A stretch of DNA of 32,046 nt from a virus. Positions 13,436-21,811 of the stretch are shown one piece after another (within the stretch, counting starts at the first letter, position 1; each line of letters opens with the position of its first letter). Below the pieces are notes generated by a model. It saw nothing but the letters and a program-made list of their open reading frames with translations, was not told the origin of the DNA and made no database searches. The stretch is from positions 1 to 32,046 of the IMG/VR virus record IMGVR_UViG_3300018080_000427. One strand, given 5' to 3'. Both the position numbers and the translations under genes were made by a program.

Positions 13436-15058
13436 TCAATTAATCCTAATTTCTTGATTTAGTATTACATTTTCCGCGTTATTTAAAATAGACTCAATTT
13501 CGGCACTAGTTTGTCCATTACCTGCTGCGACAGGAATTGGTGGTACTGTTGAAATCGCGTGTACGTGACCCGTAACAAATGAAAATATTTTTCTTAATAA
13601 AATCATTAACTCATCACCTCTTACGGTTGGGTAAGTTCTACTTTGTATTGAACTGTTATCACCGATAAATTTGTCTTGTCCAATACCATATATTGTATTA
13701 TACAAATCGACTTTACCTTTTGGACCCTCAGACATTTGAGATAATAAATAAATTTTTTGCCCTCCTAAAACTGCGTATGATACATCACTATCTACAAAAG
13801 ATGTTTCAGTAACTGAATCTATTTTAACGTCAGCTTGTGGACCAATAATTGCGGTACCCCCTTTATTTTCCGAAACTAAAAACCAACCACTATTTGTCAA
13901 TCCAGGGTTTAATTTTATTTTACCATAAAATTTTGTATAGTTAACTAACTCTTTAACATCATCAACAACTTGAGAAGGTTCAAATTTAATACCTGTTTGA
14001 TAAGTTAGTTTTGATGGTGTTACAACAAATGGAAAAGTTTGGTCTGGTGATAAATTTGATGTGGCTTTAATTGGGTAATCAGGTATATTAGTTAAGTTAC
14101 CTCTAAAAACACCCTCAACAAATTTGTTTATTAAATTAGACACTTCTTCAAAAGTCTTAGCCGTAAATTTAATTTCCTCAAGAGGTCCTGAGTAATCAGT
14201 ACCTATTGATAAATTTAAAATAGTGTCCGATTTAAAATTTTTTGTATTAACTTTATCAGATGGGAGTACATTATATAACCCAACACTACCGTTAAAAGAA
14301 TTTTGACCATTTTCTAAATTGTCAATATTCCAAATTACCATTTTTTTAACTAATTTAACAACTTCTTCAAATCTAGTTCTGTTTGTAGTACCACCTACAA
14401 CTTTTTCTTGACCAAAATAACTTAATTGTAAAAAAGACCTATTATTATTGGCTTTAGGTAGTTCTCTTGGGTCAAGTTTTTTTGTTTTTCCAGCCCTAAT
14501 TAAAACAGTGTCTTCAACACTTGTTTTATCCTGTCTTGCCTTAAAAATAATATCAGAAAATCTTCTACCTAATATTGCGTTATCACCTGGCATTGGAAAT
14601 ATTCCTTCACTCCAATCAACTTTAAATGACCCGTCAGGGTTTCTTATCCCTGGTAAATCTTTAATTAAATCACCCGAAGCTAAAAACTTTTCAGCCGAGT
14701 TATACACCTCAAAAGGTGTTAACATTGGTGAAGAAAATGGACCCTGAATGTAAAATTGATTCTTATTAGGATATTCTTTATTCATATAAAGAATATGGAT
14801 ATATTCAGTTTCTTTTGGTACTTGACTAACAAAAAATGGTAATAAAGGTAAAAAAACCAACGGGTCAATTGATGTCCATTTATATTGTTCTTTTAAATCC
14901 CCATTTTCTACTTTGTCCGTATCAATACCTGAAATGATAGACTCAATATCTTTAGTTACAGGTCTTGCTCTAACTCTACCTAACATTGCAGGGTCTTTAA
15001 CATCCACAACAATACCTGGAAATAAAATTTGGTGTTTATTATTACTATCTATTTTCAT
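13436..15058 (-). CDS. 5: Baseplate hub / central spike protein, T4 gp5-like (no lysozyme domain seen)
   Basis: A 540-residue protein. Residues about 10-35 (FPGIVVDVKDPAMLGRVRAR) match the start of the gp5 OB-fold domain (G-x-V-x-D-x-x-D-P-x-x-x-G-R-V-R-V/A). This is followed by WTSIDPLVFLPLLPFFVSQV, the region where related hub proteins say that points lie in the flow of the tail tip. In the middle the chain lacks the T4 gp5 lysozyme domain. The C-terminal 100 residues include RTYPTVRGDELMILLRKIFS, then VTGHVHAISTVPP, common in hub proteins with a short beta-helix tail. The start overlaps the preceding small gene by ATGA, indicating coupled translation. The gene symbol follows T4 numbering. 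Confidence 0.75.
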   Translation of the reverse strand: MKIDSNNKHQILFPGIVVDVKDPAMLGRVRARPVTKDIESIISGIDTDKVENGDLKEQYKWTSIDPLVFLPLLPFFVSQVPKETEYIHILYMNKEYPNKNQFYIQGPFSSPMLTPFEVYNSAEKFLASGDLIKDLPGIRNPDGSFKVDWSEGIFPMPGDNAILGRRFSDIIFKARQDKTSVEDTVLIRAGKTKKLDPRELPKANNNRSFLQLSYFGQEKVVGGTTNRTRFEEVVKLVKKMVIWNIDNLENGQNSFNGSVGLYNVLPSDKVNTKNFKSDTILNLSIGTDYSGPLEEIKFTAKTFEEVSNLINKFVEGVFRGNLTNIPDYPIKATSNLSPDQTFPFVVTPSKLTYQTGIKFEPSQVVDDVKELVNYTKFYGKIKLNPGLTNSGWFLVSENKGGTAIIGPQADVKIDSVTETSFVDSDVSYAVLGGQKIYLLSQMSEGPKGKVDLYNTIYGIGQDKFIGDNSSIQSRTYPTVRGDELMILLRKIFSFVTGHVHAISTVPPIPVAAGNGQTSAEIESILNNAENVILNQEIRIN

Positions 15059-15267
15059 TTTTTAGTTCTGTTTTTGTATTCTTTAAGAACAGTATTATAA
15101 GTTAATTCTAACTTATCTAAATGTTCGGTTAATTTTATTATTTGTTCTTTAGTAAAATTAAAGTCTTCTTGGATAAAATCCATCGCAAATTGTAAATCTT
15201 TATTTGAATGCGATTTGTAATCTTTTACAATTCTTAAAGTTTTTTCGGCTTGTTCTTTTTTGTTCAT
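15055..15267 (-). CDS. Small coiled-coil hypothetical protein
   Basis: A 70-residue, very charged, helical protein (EQIIKLTEHLDKLELTYNTV). It lies between two large baseplate-type genes: 2 bases after the 634-residue protein's stop and with an ATGA overlap to the gp5-like gene. Tight coupling suggests a chaperone or a minor tail component, but no family is recognised and this is inference from position. Confidence 0.65.
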   Translation of the reverse strand: MNKKEQAEKTLRIVKDYKSHSNKDLQFAMDFIQEDFNFTKEQIIKLTEHLDKLELTYNTVLKEYKNRTKK

Positions 15268-15269
15268 AA

Positions 15270-17174
15270 TTATATGGTTTTACCAAATCCACTAGCGGGT
15301 ACTGTTAAACCTGCTGGTGTCATAACTAATGGTGGAATTGCAACTTGTAATTTACCATTTTCCGCCTCCTCACTCGCCATGGATTTCATTTGTCCAAACA
15401 TTTGTAACATATTTAAATTAGGACTTCCGTCAGGCATCGCACCTGTAGGAATTCCCATTTTTTGCATTTCTTCTACCGCACCAATAAATGCCCTAGTTTC
15501 AGAATAACCATCCATTAATTGAGAAGCGAATAATAGAGGTAATGGTATTTCACCACCCCAACCTGAAGTTAATATTCTAAGTAACCACAATATTTCATCG
15601 ATAACACTTTTACACCTCCTCCAATCTGAAATAAATTCGGCAATTACAATTAACAATTGAATTAATTTCAAAATTATTATAACCCTTTTATCCGATTTTT
15701 CTTTGGCAACATCCAATATTATTTGTTGTAATAAATTTTTAATATCTTTTTTAATTAGATTAAATAATTCCTCAACAAAAATGGCGCCCACCCTTGACAC
15801 AACACAAATAACAAGTTCTTTGAATTCTTTCATGAATTTAACTAAAGTGTCAATCACATCACTAATATCATTACCTAATGCTTTTAATAATACCATAATA
15901 GGTAATAATACTTTGGGGCTTAATAGTGCTGATATTAACCCTTGAACAATCAATTTAATAAAGTTTAAATCAACCGCCGCGTTTATATTACCTTCAATCG
16001 CGAATCCTTTCCACGCAGGATTACTTGTTAAAGTTTGTGTTAAAGCATCTGCCGCGTCAACCAAATCTTTATCCTCAACAAAATTTAAATCATTTAGCGA
16101 GTCTAAAATTGCTTGGTAATCCACAGGTAATTTAACATTACCACATTCCTCAAATTCTACAACACCATTTTTTATGTTCGTAATTCTTTGGTCTATATTC
16201 CTTAAATCAATGTCGGTAAATTCAAAAAAAGAATTGTCAACACCATCTAATTCGGCTAGTTTAGCAATACCACTAACGTCAATTTCACTTTTACCATCAA
16301 AACATAAACCTAAAATTCTTTGAATTAATAATAAAAATTTATTAGTATCATCGGCTTGAGCAATCCCAACATTTGCACTTATTGAAATTGCACCTGAAAG
16401 AGATTCCATTATATACGCCATAACATTTGTAAAATCAACAACCTTAATTGATTTGTAATAATCAACAAAAAAAGTTCCGACTTTATTAATATTATTTAAT
16501 CTAGATTGTAGTGTTATTTTAAACCAAGGACCAGTTTGACCAAAGTTATCAAACTCAACATATTGTATGTCAAATAAAGGTTGTGTTGAAGCTCCTAAAT
16601 ATAACTGACCATTATCAATAGAATAAGGATTACCACTTTGTATCCTTTCATACAATTCTTTATTCATTGCGAAAGGATAAACCTGAACATTTATAGGGTA
16701 TTTTTCATATAATACTCTACCATTGTCAGATGTTGGGTCTTTTTTTAATAAATTAATTAAATCAATAGAACTTACTTTTATGTATAAAGTTTGTGGGTCA
16801 TAAGTTTGCTCTTGGTCACAACCAATCGCCTTTAAAGAACAGTCTTGGACTATTTCAGATATTTTAGGTTCAATGTTCTTTAAAGTTTTTAAAAATAATC
16901 TTTTAATGTAGTTAGCGGTATTACTACCTTTACCACCTGTCACATTATTAATATCTAATAATTGTTCAAGTTGGTTTTTTATTTTTCTCTGAAATTTTTT
17001 AGTATCTTGTTTTAATTTGTCAATAGATTCTGTTACCTCATCTTTTGCCTCCTCAAAAGAATCGCCAGCCTTTTTGGTTGCACGATTATATTGGTCTTTT
17101 AAGTCGTTATAACTTTTTGAAGCTTCTATTTTACGCTTCGCCGCTTCATAATCTAAATTTAAATCTAATGACAT
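15270..17174 (-). CDS. Large tail/baseplate-associated protein
   Basis: A 634-residue protein. The N-terminal 75 residues form a charged coiled coil. Residues about 120-260 look like a mixed beta domain, including FDIQYVEFDNFGQTGPWFKI and NKVGTFFVDYYKS. Residues about 400-560 contain several long hydrophobic helices (LIVQGLISALLSPKVLLPIM, IIILKLIQLLIVIAEFISDW). The C-terminus is Pro/Gly/Met-rich (IPLPLLFASQLMDGYS, then MPDGSPNLNMLQMFGQ). The helices are hydrophobic enough to interact with a membrane or a tail tube. The gene lies directly upstream of the gp5-like gene, so a baseplate or tail-tip role, perhaps with a host membrane contact, is likely but inferred. Confidence 0.6.
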   Translation of the reverse strand: MSLDLNLDYEAAKRKIEASKSYNDLKDQYNRATKKAGDSFEEAKDEVTESIDKLKQDTKKFQRKIKNQLEQLLDINNVTGGKGSNTANYIKRLFLKTLKNIEPKISEIVQDCSLKAIGCDQEQTYDPQTLYIKVSSIDLINLLKKDPTSDNGRVLYEKYPINVQVYPFAMNKELYERIQSGNPYSIDNGQLYLGASTQPLFDIQYVEFDNFGQTGPWFKITLQSRLNNINKVGTFFVDYYKSIKVVDFTNVMAYIMESLSGAISISANVGIAQADDTNKFLLLIQRILGLCFDGKSEIDVSGIAKLAELDGVDNSFFEFTDIDLRNIDQRITNIKNGVVEFEECGNVKLPVDYQAILDSLNDLNFVEDKDLVDAADALTQTLTSNPAWKGFAIEGNINAAVDLNFIKLIVQGLISALLSPKVLLPIMVLLKALGNDISDVIDTLVKFMKEFKELVICVVSRVGAIFVEELFNLIKKDIKNLLQQIILDVAKEKSDKRVIIILKLIQLLIVIAEFISDWRRCKSVIDEILWLLRILTSGWGGEIPLPLLFASQLMDGYSETRAFIGAVEEMQKMGIPTGAMPDGSPNLNMLQMFGQMKSMASEEAENGKLQVAIPPLVMTPAGLTVPASGFGKTI

Positions 17175-17178
17175 TTAA

Positions 17179-17550
17179 TTATTTTAATTTGTAGGTATCA
17201 TTGTCTTTAGACAAATCTTTATCAATTAAACTTTGTAGCGTTTCATCATCCATTCCTAAATCGGCAATTGAGAACGACTCACTTCCTGTGTTTGTTTTGT
17301 CCCACATTGTTGATTGTAGTTTAGAAAGAGTTAGTTTTTTTTCTAAACAATCATTAATTATTTTTTGTTGTTTTTCAATTACAGGACCAATTAATGTCAT
17401 ATCTTCAGGTTCTTTCATCATACTTAACATTTTGTTTTGTATCCTGATTGCAGTATTTCTTTGCTCAACCAATTCATTGTATATCTCTTGCATAAGAGAT
17501 AACATAGATTCTTTAGTTAAATTGATTTGTTTTTTTTGAGGTCTTGCCAT
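17179..17550 (-). CDS. Small helical hypothetical protein of the baseplate block
   Basis: A 123-residue protein starting MARPQKKQINLTKESMLSLM. The N-terminal helix resembles the terminal peptides of the putative internal proteins (I-N-L-T-K-E-S-M-L), but the expected L/I-x-E end is not clear (I-Y-N-E at 27-30), so it is not counted with them. The rest is coiled coil, then an acidic tail (ADLGMDDETLQSLIDKDL). It is the first gene of the block that runs to 13436, 4 bases before the 634-residue protein, and has an octamer only 3 bases upstream of its ATG. The function is unknown. Confidence 0.6.
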   Translation of the reverse strand: MARPQKKQINLTKESMLSLMQEIYNELVEQRNTAIRIQNKMLSMMKEPEDMTLIGPVIEKQQKIINDCLEKKLTLSKLQSTMWDKTNTGSESFSIADLGMDDETLQSLIDKDLSKDNDTYKLK

Positions 17551-17553
17551 AAC

Positions 17554-17561
17554 TATAAATA
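17554..17561 (-). promoter_or_regulatory. TATTTATA motif before 17550 gene
   Basis: The minus strand reads TTAATATTTATAGTT directly before the ATG, with a 3-base gap. It falls between the sigma-factor gene end (17579) and the baseplate block, where a promoter is expected, but a start this close would give a leaderless message. Confidence 0.4.
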
Positions 17562-17578
17562 TTAATTTATATTTTTTT

Positions 17579-18328
17579 TTATTTAACCATACTTTCTATT
17601 AAGTTATAGTACATGATTTTGTATTTTTTCATAGAACCTCGTATTTCTTTTGTTGATAGATTAGTCATTTCTCTTAATGAAAGTAATATGACATTCTTAT
17701 TAAATTTATTATTGTCGTTCCCTATAAAAATCTTGTCATAATTTTCAAACAACTCGTATAAAGCATGACCTAATTTAGATTCGTTTTCCGACAAATTTTC
17801 ATTTTCTAAAAAATAGTCAAGTTCTAATAAAAATTTTTTAATTACACCTTCAGAATCAATAACATCTGATTCTATATCATAGGAATATGATGGGTTATTT
17901 TCTAAATTAGAAGAAATGTCTTCATAAGATATTTTACGATTAGTTTCTTTTTGGTCTTTGATTATTTGACCCATTAAATAATTCTTACAAATAGTGCCAA
18001 AATATGAATAAGCCTTCTTTCCTTTTAAAGGTTTAAACTTATCAATTTTGGTAATTAAAAATGAATGAGTGTCCACATGTATTTCTGTAAAATCCATGTC
18101 TTTTCGGTAAAGTCGGTATCTTCTAATAATTGAAGATATCATTTTGTCTAAAGGTTTTCTTAAAAACTCATTGTAAATTTTATTTTTTTCTTCATAAGTT
18201 TCTGCGGCTAAAAATCTAATTACCGCTTCTTCCTCAGGAACATCAAAATAATTTTTTTGCTTTGGTTTTCTACCTTTCTTCTTTAACTCAACATTTGTTT
18301 CACCAGTTAATATTAGGTTTTCACTCAT
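17579..18328 (-). CDS. 55: Late-transcription sigma factor, T4 gp55-like
   Basis: A 249-residue protein. Residues about 60-140 (IIRRYRLYRKDMDFTEIHVD, then KGKKAYSYFGTICKNYLMGQ and IIKDQKETNRKISYED) match sigma-70 family region 2 as kept in T4-type late sigma factors, where an A-x-S/A-Y-F-x-T-I-x-K-N-Y-L segment is characteristic. The N-terminus (about 1-25) is Lys-rich. The C-terminal part is acidic-helical, with a possible region-4-like remnant (LSLREMTNLSTKEIRGSMKK). In T4, gp55 with gp33 and the sliding clamp directs host RNA polymerase to TATAAATA late promoters. The start codon overlaps the preceding glycosyltransferase stop by 1 base (TAATG). Confidence 0.82.
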   Translation of the reverse strand: MSENLILTGETNVELKKKGRKPKQKNYFDVPEEEAVIRFLAAETYEEKNKIYNEFLRKPLDKMISSIIRRYRLYRKDMDFTEIHVDTHSFLITKIDKFKPLKGKKAYSYFGTICKNYLMGQIIKDQKETNRKISYEDISSNLENNPSYSYDIESDVIDSEGVIKKFLLELDYFLENENLSENESKLGHALYELFENYDKIFIGNDNNKFNKNVILLSLREMTNLSTKEIRGSMKKYKIMYYNLIESMVK

Positions 18329-19140
18329 TAGACCTGTTGAGGTTCATATTTTATGGCTCTATCATTAATAAAGAAATATTCTTTCTTGGCCGATTCTATC
18401 CAAAATCTAACTTCATCTTCAACCATTCTGTCCTCACCGTTTTTATAGTTCCAAAAAATAGAACCATCTCTTAGATTGGTGTGTTTGTATCCAATTCTAG
18501 GAATTGACATAATTTTAACTGAGTTATGAGTCATTCTCAAAAAGAATTCATAACCAAAAGTTAATTTAAATGAAGGTTTCATTAATCCAAAATCAATAAA
18601 AGATGATTTTTTAATAACCATACCTGATGTTTGAAAATTTTGATATTCTAACAATGTTTCATTTGTTAGAATACCCATTTCAGGTGTGAAGTTCGCAGCG
18701 AATGTTGCTTCGTTAGTAAACCCTGCAAATTTACCTTGAGCATCAGTATCAACAACTATTGGTAAAAATACATCAACATCAGGGTATGATTTAGAGTAAA
18801 TTTCTACATTTTTAAACCATATGCTTGAGTACTCATCATCAATTTCAAATAAGGAAATCCATTTTGATTTTGCGGTTCTAGCACCGATGTTTATTTGTGA
18901 TGCATAATTAGCTTCTTTAGTCCACTCAACTTTAACAACATTTAAATCACCAAAGTCAAAGTTATTTAAGTATTCTGTTAAATAAGTTTCATTTGTATGA
19001 ACAATAATTAGTTCGTTAATTCCTGTTTTCTGAATTTTTAATGACTCAATACATTTTTCAAAATATTCGGTAAACCCGTTAGATTTACCAGATTTAATCG
19101 GTAAAATTACCGAAACGTCAAAAGTGTTTTTCTTTTCCAT
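18328..19140 (-). CDS. Family 2 (GT-A) glycosyltransferase
   Basis: 270 residues from the ATG at 19140 (MEKKNTFDVSVILPIKSG). An earlier in-frame ATG at 19182 would overlap the upstream gene by 41 bases and adds only an unstructured lead, so 19140, right after the upstream stop, is preferred. The N-terminal strand DVSVILP and the helix FTEYFEKCIESLKIQ are typical of GT2, as is SKWISLFEIDDEY, where the D-D of the metal/nucleotide-sugar site lies. Later KLTFGYEFFLRM is in the acceptor-side position. It would transfer a sugar from a nucleotide donor; the acceptor is unknown. Confidence 0.82.
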   Translation of the reverse strand: MEKKNTFDVSVILPIKSGKSNGFTEYFEKCIESLKIQKTGINELIIVHTNETYLTEYLNNFDFGDLNVVKVEWTKEANYASQINIGARTAKSKWISLFEIDDEYSSIWFKNVEIYSKSYPDVDVFLPIVVDTDAQGKFAGFTNEATFAANFTPEMGILTNETLLEYQNFQTSGMVIKKSSFIDFGLMKPSFKLTFGYEFFLRMTHNSVKIMSIPRIGYKHTNLRDGSIFWNYKNGEDRMVEDEVRFWIESAKKEYFFINDRAIKYEPQQV

Positions 19141-19141
19141 A

Positions 19142-20206
19142 TTATTCTTCGATTGTTTGTAGTTTAGATAGTTGTTCTTCAAATGAAGACATTCGTTTAT
19201 TTAGATATCCTTGAAATAAATTTACTGACACAGAATAAAATTCTTCTTTATTTGATAAATTTTCGTTTGTTTTTAACATAGACTCAAAAAGGTTTGGATT
19301 TAAATTATCCTCTAACCAGTTTTGAATATAATCCGCAACATAGTCAACAATATGCGTTTTGTTGTTAATCCAAATACCATTATCTTCATTCATCCATTCA
19401 GGTAACATATTCGGAACTAGTCCTAATACGGGAACGTTACATTTCATAGATTCCAATGGAAACGTACCGTATGAACTTGTCTCATCAATCCAAATAGATA
19501 AACAACAATCTTTTAATGTATTTGCAAACTCACTTTGAGATAATCCTCTCATATCTCTAAAGGTTATCCATCTGTATTGTGGGAATTTAATATAAAAAGA
19601 TTTAATCATATTAACAGAATCTCTTTGTTCTCTTGAGTGTACTGCAATAATTGGTTTTGATGGTAGTTCACTTTTCATAAACTCTTCAGATATGAAAGGT
19701 TTTAAAACATCATATGATACATTTTTCATAATACCCTCAAGATATTCTTTTTGTGTTTCTGATGTTGTTATACATTTCAAGAAACCTAACTGAGACCAAG
19801 TTTGTCCTGGCTGTAAAGTTTCTAAAACATAGTCATATGCTTGAGATAGAACTATTTTACCACATGGTAACTTAGATATTTGACTCATAACAAACCCGTA
19901 TAATTCAGGTATTACAATAAAATCTTCAGGTGCAACTTCTAAATTTTCACCCTCAATTGCTTTATGTGGTAATGATGTCATAAAATCTTCAGACATCCAA
20001 GATGACACACCTGTGTAATCGGGTTTTTCATGTAACATAATTGGGTTATAGCCCGCCCCCTTTAACGCCATACCTAAATGGTAAATGTAGCTGATTGATG
20101 CCTTAGCAACACCTTTAGTGTCTTGAACCAAAAGATAAATTCTTGATTTTTTATCTTTCATGTTCTGAATTGATTTTTCTAGTTTTTCTAACTTATCCTG
20201 TTCCAT
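19142..20206 (-). CDS. GT-B fold glycosyltransferase (GT4-like)
   Basis: A 354-residue protein. The N-terminal half has a Rossmann-like KSRIYLLVQDTKGVAKASIS start and HLGMALKGAGYNPIMLHE. The C-terminal half has IIAVHSREQRDSVNMIKSFY and a S-S-Y-G-T-F-P-L-E-S-M-K-C-N-V-P-V-L segment; the E in F-P-L-E-S-M is at the place of the conserved acidic residue of GT4 donor sites. The next gene begins 1 base after its stop. A short coiled coil precedes the catalytic domain (1-18). Donor and acceptor are not predictable from sequence alone. Confidence 0.78.
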   Translation of the reverse strand: MEQDKLEKLEKSIQNMKDKKSRIYLLVQDTKGVAKASISYIYHLGMALKGAGYNPIMLHEKPDYTGVSSWMSEDFMTSLPHKAIEGENLEVAPEDFIVIPELYGFVMSQISKLPCGKIVLSQAYDYVLETLQPGQTWSQLGFLKCITTSETQKEYLEGIMKNVSYDVLKPFISEEFMKSELPSKPIIAVHSREQRDSVNMIKSFYIKFPQYRWITFRDMRGLSQSEFANTLKDCCLSIWIDETSSYGTFPLESMKCNVPVLGLVPNMLPEWMNEDNGIWINNKTHIVDYVADYIQNWLEDNLNPNLFESMLKTNENLSNKEEFYSVSVNLFQGYLNKRMSSFEEQLSKLQTIEE

Positions 20207-20208
20207 TT

Positions 20209-20481
20209 TTAATATTTGTTTAATAATTTTTTATTTAATAAAGTGTTGAACGCTAATTTAAATGGTATTGTAATTTCTGAACTTTTACCACCTAATGTTT
20301 CATCAATTTGTTCATTTTCGTCCATCAATACTTCTAACATTAGTTTTATTGTCTCATATTTAACTACACTAATATGAGTACCACCTGTTTCACCTGACGC
20401 AGACACTACGTCTTTAATTTGAATGTAATTATCAATTGCGTCTAAATCCAAATAGTAATGTTCACCTAAAATTTTTAACAT
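20209..20481 (-). CDS. Small hypothetical protein
   Basis: A 90-residue protein starting MLKILGEHYYLDLDAIDNYI, with the first half predicted beta and the second half helical (VKYETIKLMLEVLMDE, then FNTLLNKKLLNKY). Its start overlaps the stop of the degenerate HAD gene by 1 base (TAATG), and it ends 2 bases before the GT-B gene start, so it is part of the same tightly packed unit. The function is not recognised. Confidence 0.68.
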   Translation of the reverse strand: MLKILGEHYYLDLDAIDNYIQIKDVVSASGETGGTHISVVKYETIKLMLEVLMDENEQIDETLGGKSSEITIPFKLAFNTLLNKKLLNKY

Positions 20482-21077
20482 TATTTTAATTTTTTAATAA
20501 CCTCTTCAAGTTCTTGTATTTTGTTTATTTCGTAATTTGACCTAATCGTTTGATTATATTCCGTATTATATTTTATTAATATTTTATCTGACGGATGTTC
20601 TAATAATAATGCGGGATTAGATGTAAGTAAAACATCTATTTCATTCCACATTGAATTTATTGTTGAATTACTATAAAATTTAACTTTTTCAAACTCACAA
20701 ACAAATTTGGATAAGAAAAATAAAGAAGCTGGTTTAGATTTACCAATTTCATCAGAAACTATAATAAAATCGTGTTCATTACGTAATTTAAAATAAATTT
20801 CATTTAAATCGTTAAACGTTGAATATTCTGTAGACTGAGCATGTCCAAAAATTTCCATAGGAAACTCCTCGTATAGAAATGAAAAAAGTTCTTCATCATC
20901 TTTAAATGAAAAGTGATTTTTAATTTCTAAACTATCAATAGGTTTAGAAATTTTATATTCAAAATCATCCTCAGATTCAATACCATCTGTTTTATCAATC
21001 ATAAATTTTTGATAAGTCTGTTCAATTTTACCTACAGTATTTCTTAATACACCATTTAATTCAATTCCAATCCTCAT
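20481..21077 (-). CDS. HAD-like (nucleotidase-type) protein with altered catalytic motif
   Basis: A 198-residue protein. The start MRIGIELNGVLRNT aligns with HAD motif I (D-x-D-G-V-L-R-D/N-T), but the two catalytic aspartates are replaced: E6 stands for the nucleophile and N8 for the second Asp. Later motifs are partly kept: FIIVSDEIGKSKPASLFF (motif II Ser and motif III Lys area) and IDVLLTSNPALLLE (motif IV area). It resembles the NT5C-like phage 5'-nucleotidases in size. The loss of the nucleophile suggests a non-catalytic binding or regulatory protein. It overlaps the PhoH gene by ATGA. Confidence 0.7.
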   Translation of the reverse strand: MRIGIELNGVLRNTVGKIEQTYQKFMIDKTDGIESEDDFEYKISKPIDSLEIKNHFSFKDDEELFSFLYEEFPMEIFGHAQSTEYSTFNDLNEIYFKLRNEHDFIIVSDEIGKSKPASLFFLSKFVCEFEKVKFYSNSTINSMWNEIDVLLTSNPALLLEHPSDKILIKYNTEYNQTIRSNYEINKIQELEEVIKKLK

Positions 21078-21805
21078 TCTTCGTATCTTTTTAAAATTTT
21101 ACTAATCAAAGGATTACGAACAACATCTTCAGGTTTAAATTCAAAAGTTCCTACATCATCTAAATTTTGAAACTTTTTAAGAGCGTCCCATAATCCAGTT
21201 TGAGTTTTATCTTTGTGTCTATCAAATTGTTCTAAATCTCCTGAAATAAAAAACTTACTATTAAATCCAATACGGGTTAAAAGAAGTTTCATTTGACTCG
21301 GTGTTGAATTCTGAGATTCCTCAAAAATTAAAATTGAGTTGTCAATGTTCATACCCCTCATAAACGCCAATGCGAATACCTCAATCACATCAATTTCTTT
21401 TAACTTTTCACGAGCCTCTTTACCTATGATTTTATTCATTAAATAATAAGACGGAAAAATATATGGGTCCAATTTTTCCTCAACACCTCCTGGTAGAGAA
21501 CCTAATTTTTCCTCGGCCTCAACAGCGGGTCTTACAATTATAATTTTTTCATACGGAGTTGTTGGGTCTGATAATAAGTCAATAGCCGCTTTCATTGCTA
21601 TATAGCTTTTACCAACACCCGCAGGTCCTGAGCAAATTGTTATTTGATTGTTGACTAATATATCGTAGTATTTTCTTTGACTTTCAGATAAAAATTTTTC
21701 CTTAGTTTTACGTTTAATTATTTGACCGATTAATTCTTTTTTATTTAGATTTTTTTTAGGTTCTTCAGATGACGGAGAGCCATTTGTTTTTTTTCTTTGA
21801 TTCAT
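21074..21805 (-). CDS. phoH: PhoH-like P-loop NTPase
   Basis: A 243-residue protein. The Walker A motif is GPAGVGKS (60-67); I-I-I-V-R-P-A-V-E-A-E-E-K-L-G (88-102) and LPGGVEEKLDPYIFP are PhoH signatures. The Walker B region is ILIFEESQN (158-166), where E162-E163 stands for the usual D-E, followed by TPSQMKLLLTRIG, and an ISGDLEQ sensor (187-192). PhoH-like ATPases are common in large phages and may be RNA helicase/RNase-linked, but their phage role is unsettled. The basic N-terminus of 40 residues is probably unstructured. It is coupled by ATGA to the HAD-like gene. Confidence 0.92.
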   Translation of the reverse strand: MNQRKKTNGSPSSEEPKKNLNKKELIGQIIKRKTKEKFLSESQRKYYDILVNNQITICSGPAGVGKSYIAMKAAIDLLSDPTTPYEKIIIVRPAVEAEEKLGSLPGGVEEKLDPYIFPSYYLMNKIIGKEAREKLKEIDVIEVFALAFMRGMNIDNSILIFEESQNSTPSQMKLLLTRIGFNSKFFISGDLEQFDRHKDKTQTGLWDALKKFQNLDDVGTFEFKPEDVVRNPLISKILKRYEE

Positions 21806-21811
21806 ATTAAG

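Noticed and set aside
17179-17550. Counting the 17179 protein among the targeting-peptide family
   Set aside because: The helix INLTKESMLSLM is similar, but no clear L/I-x-E end follows, and its context is the baseplate block.
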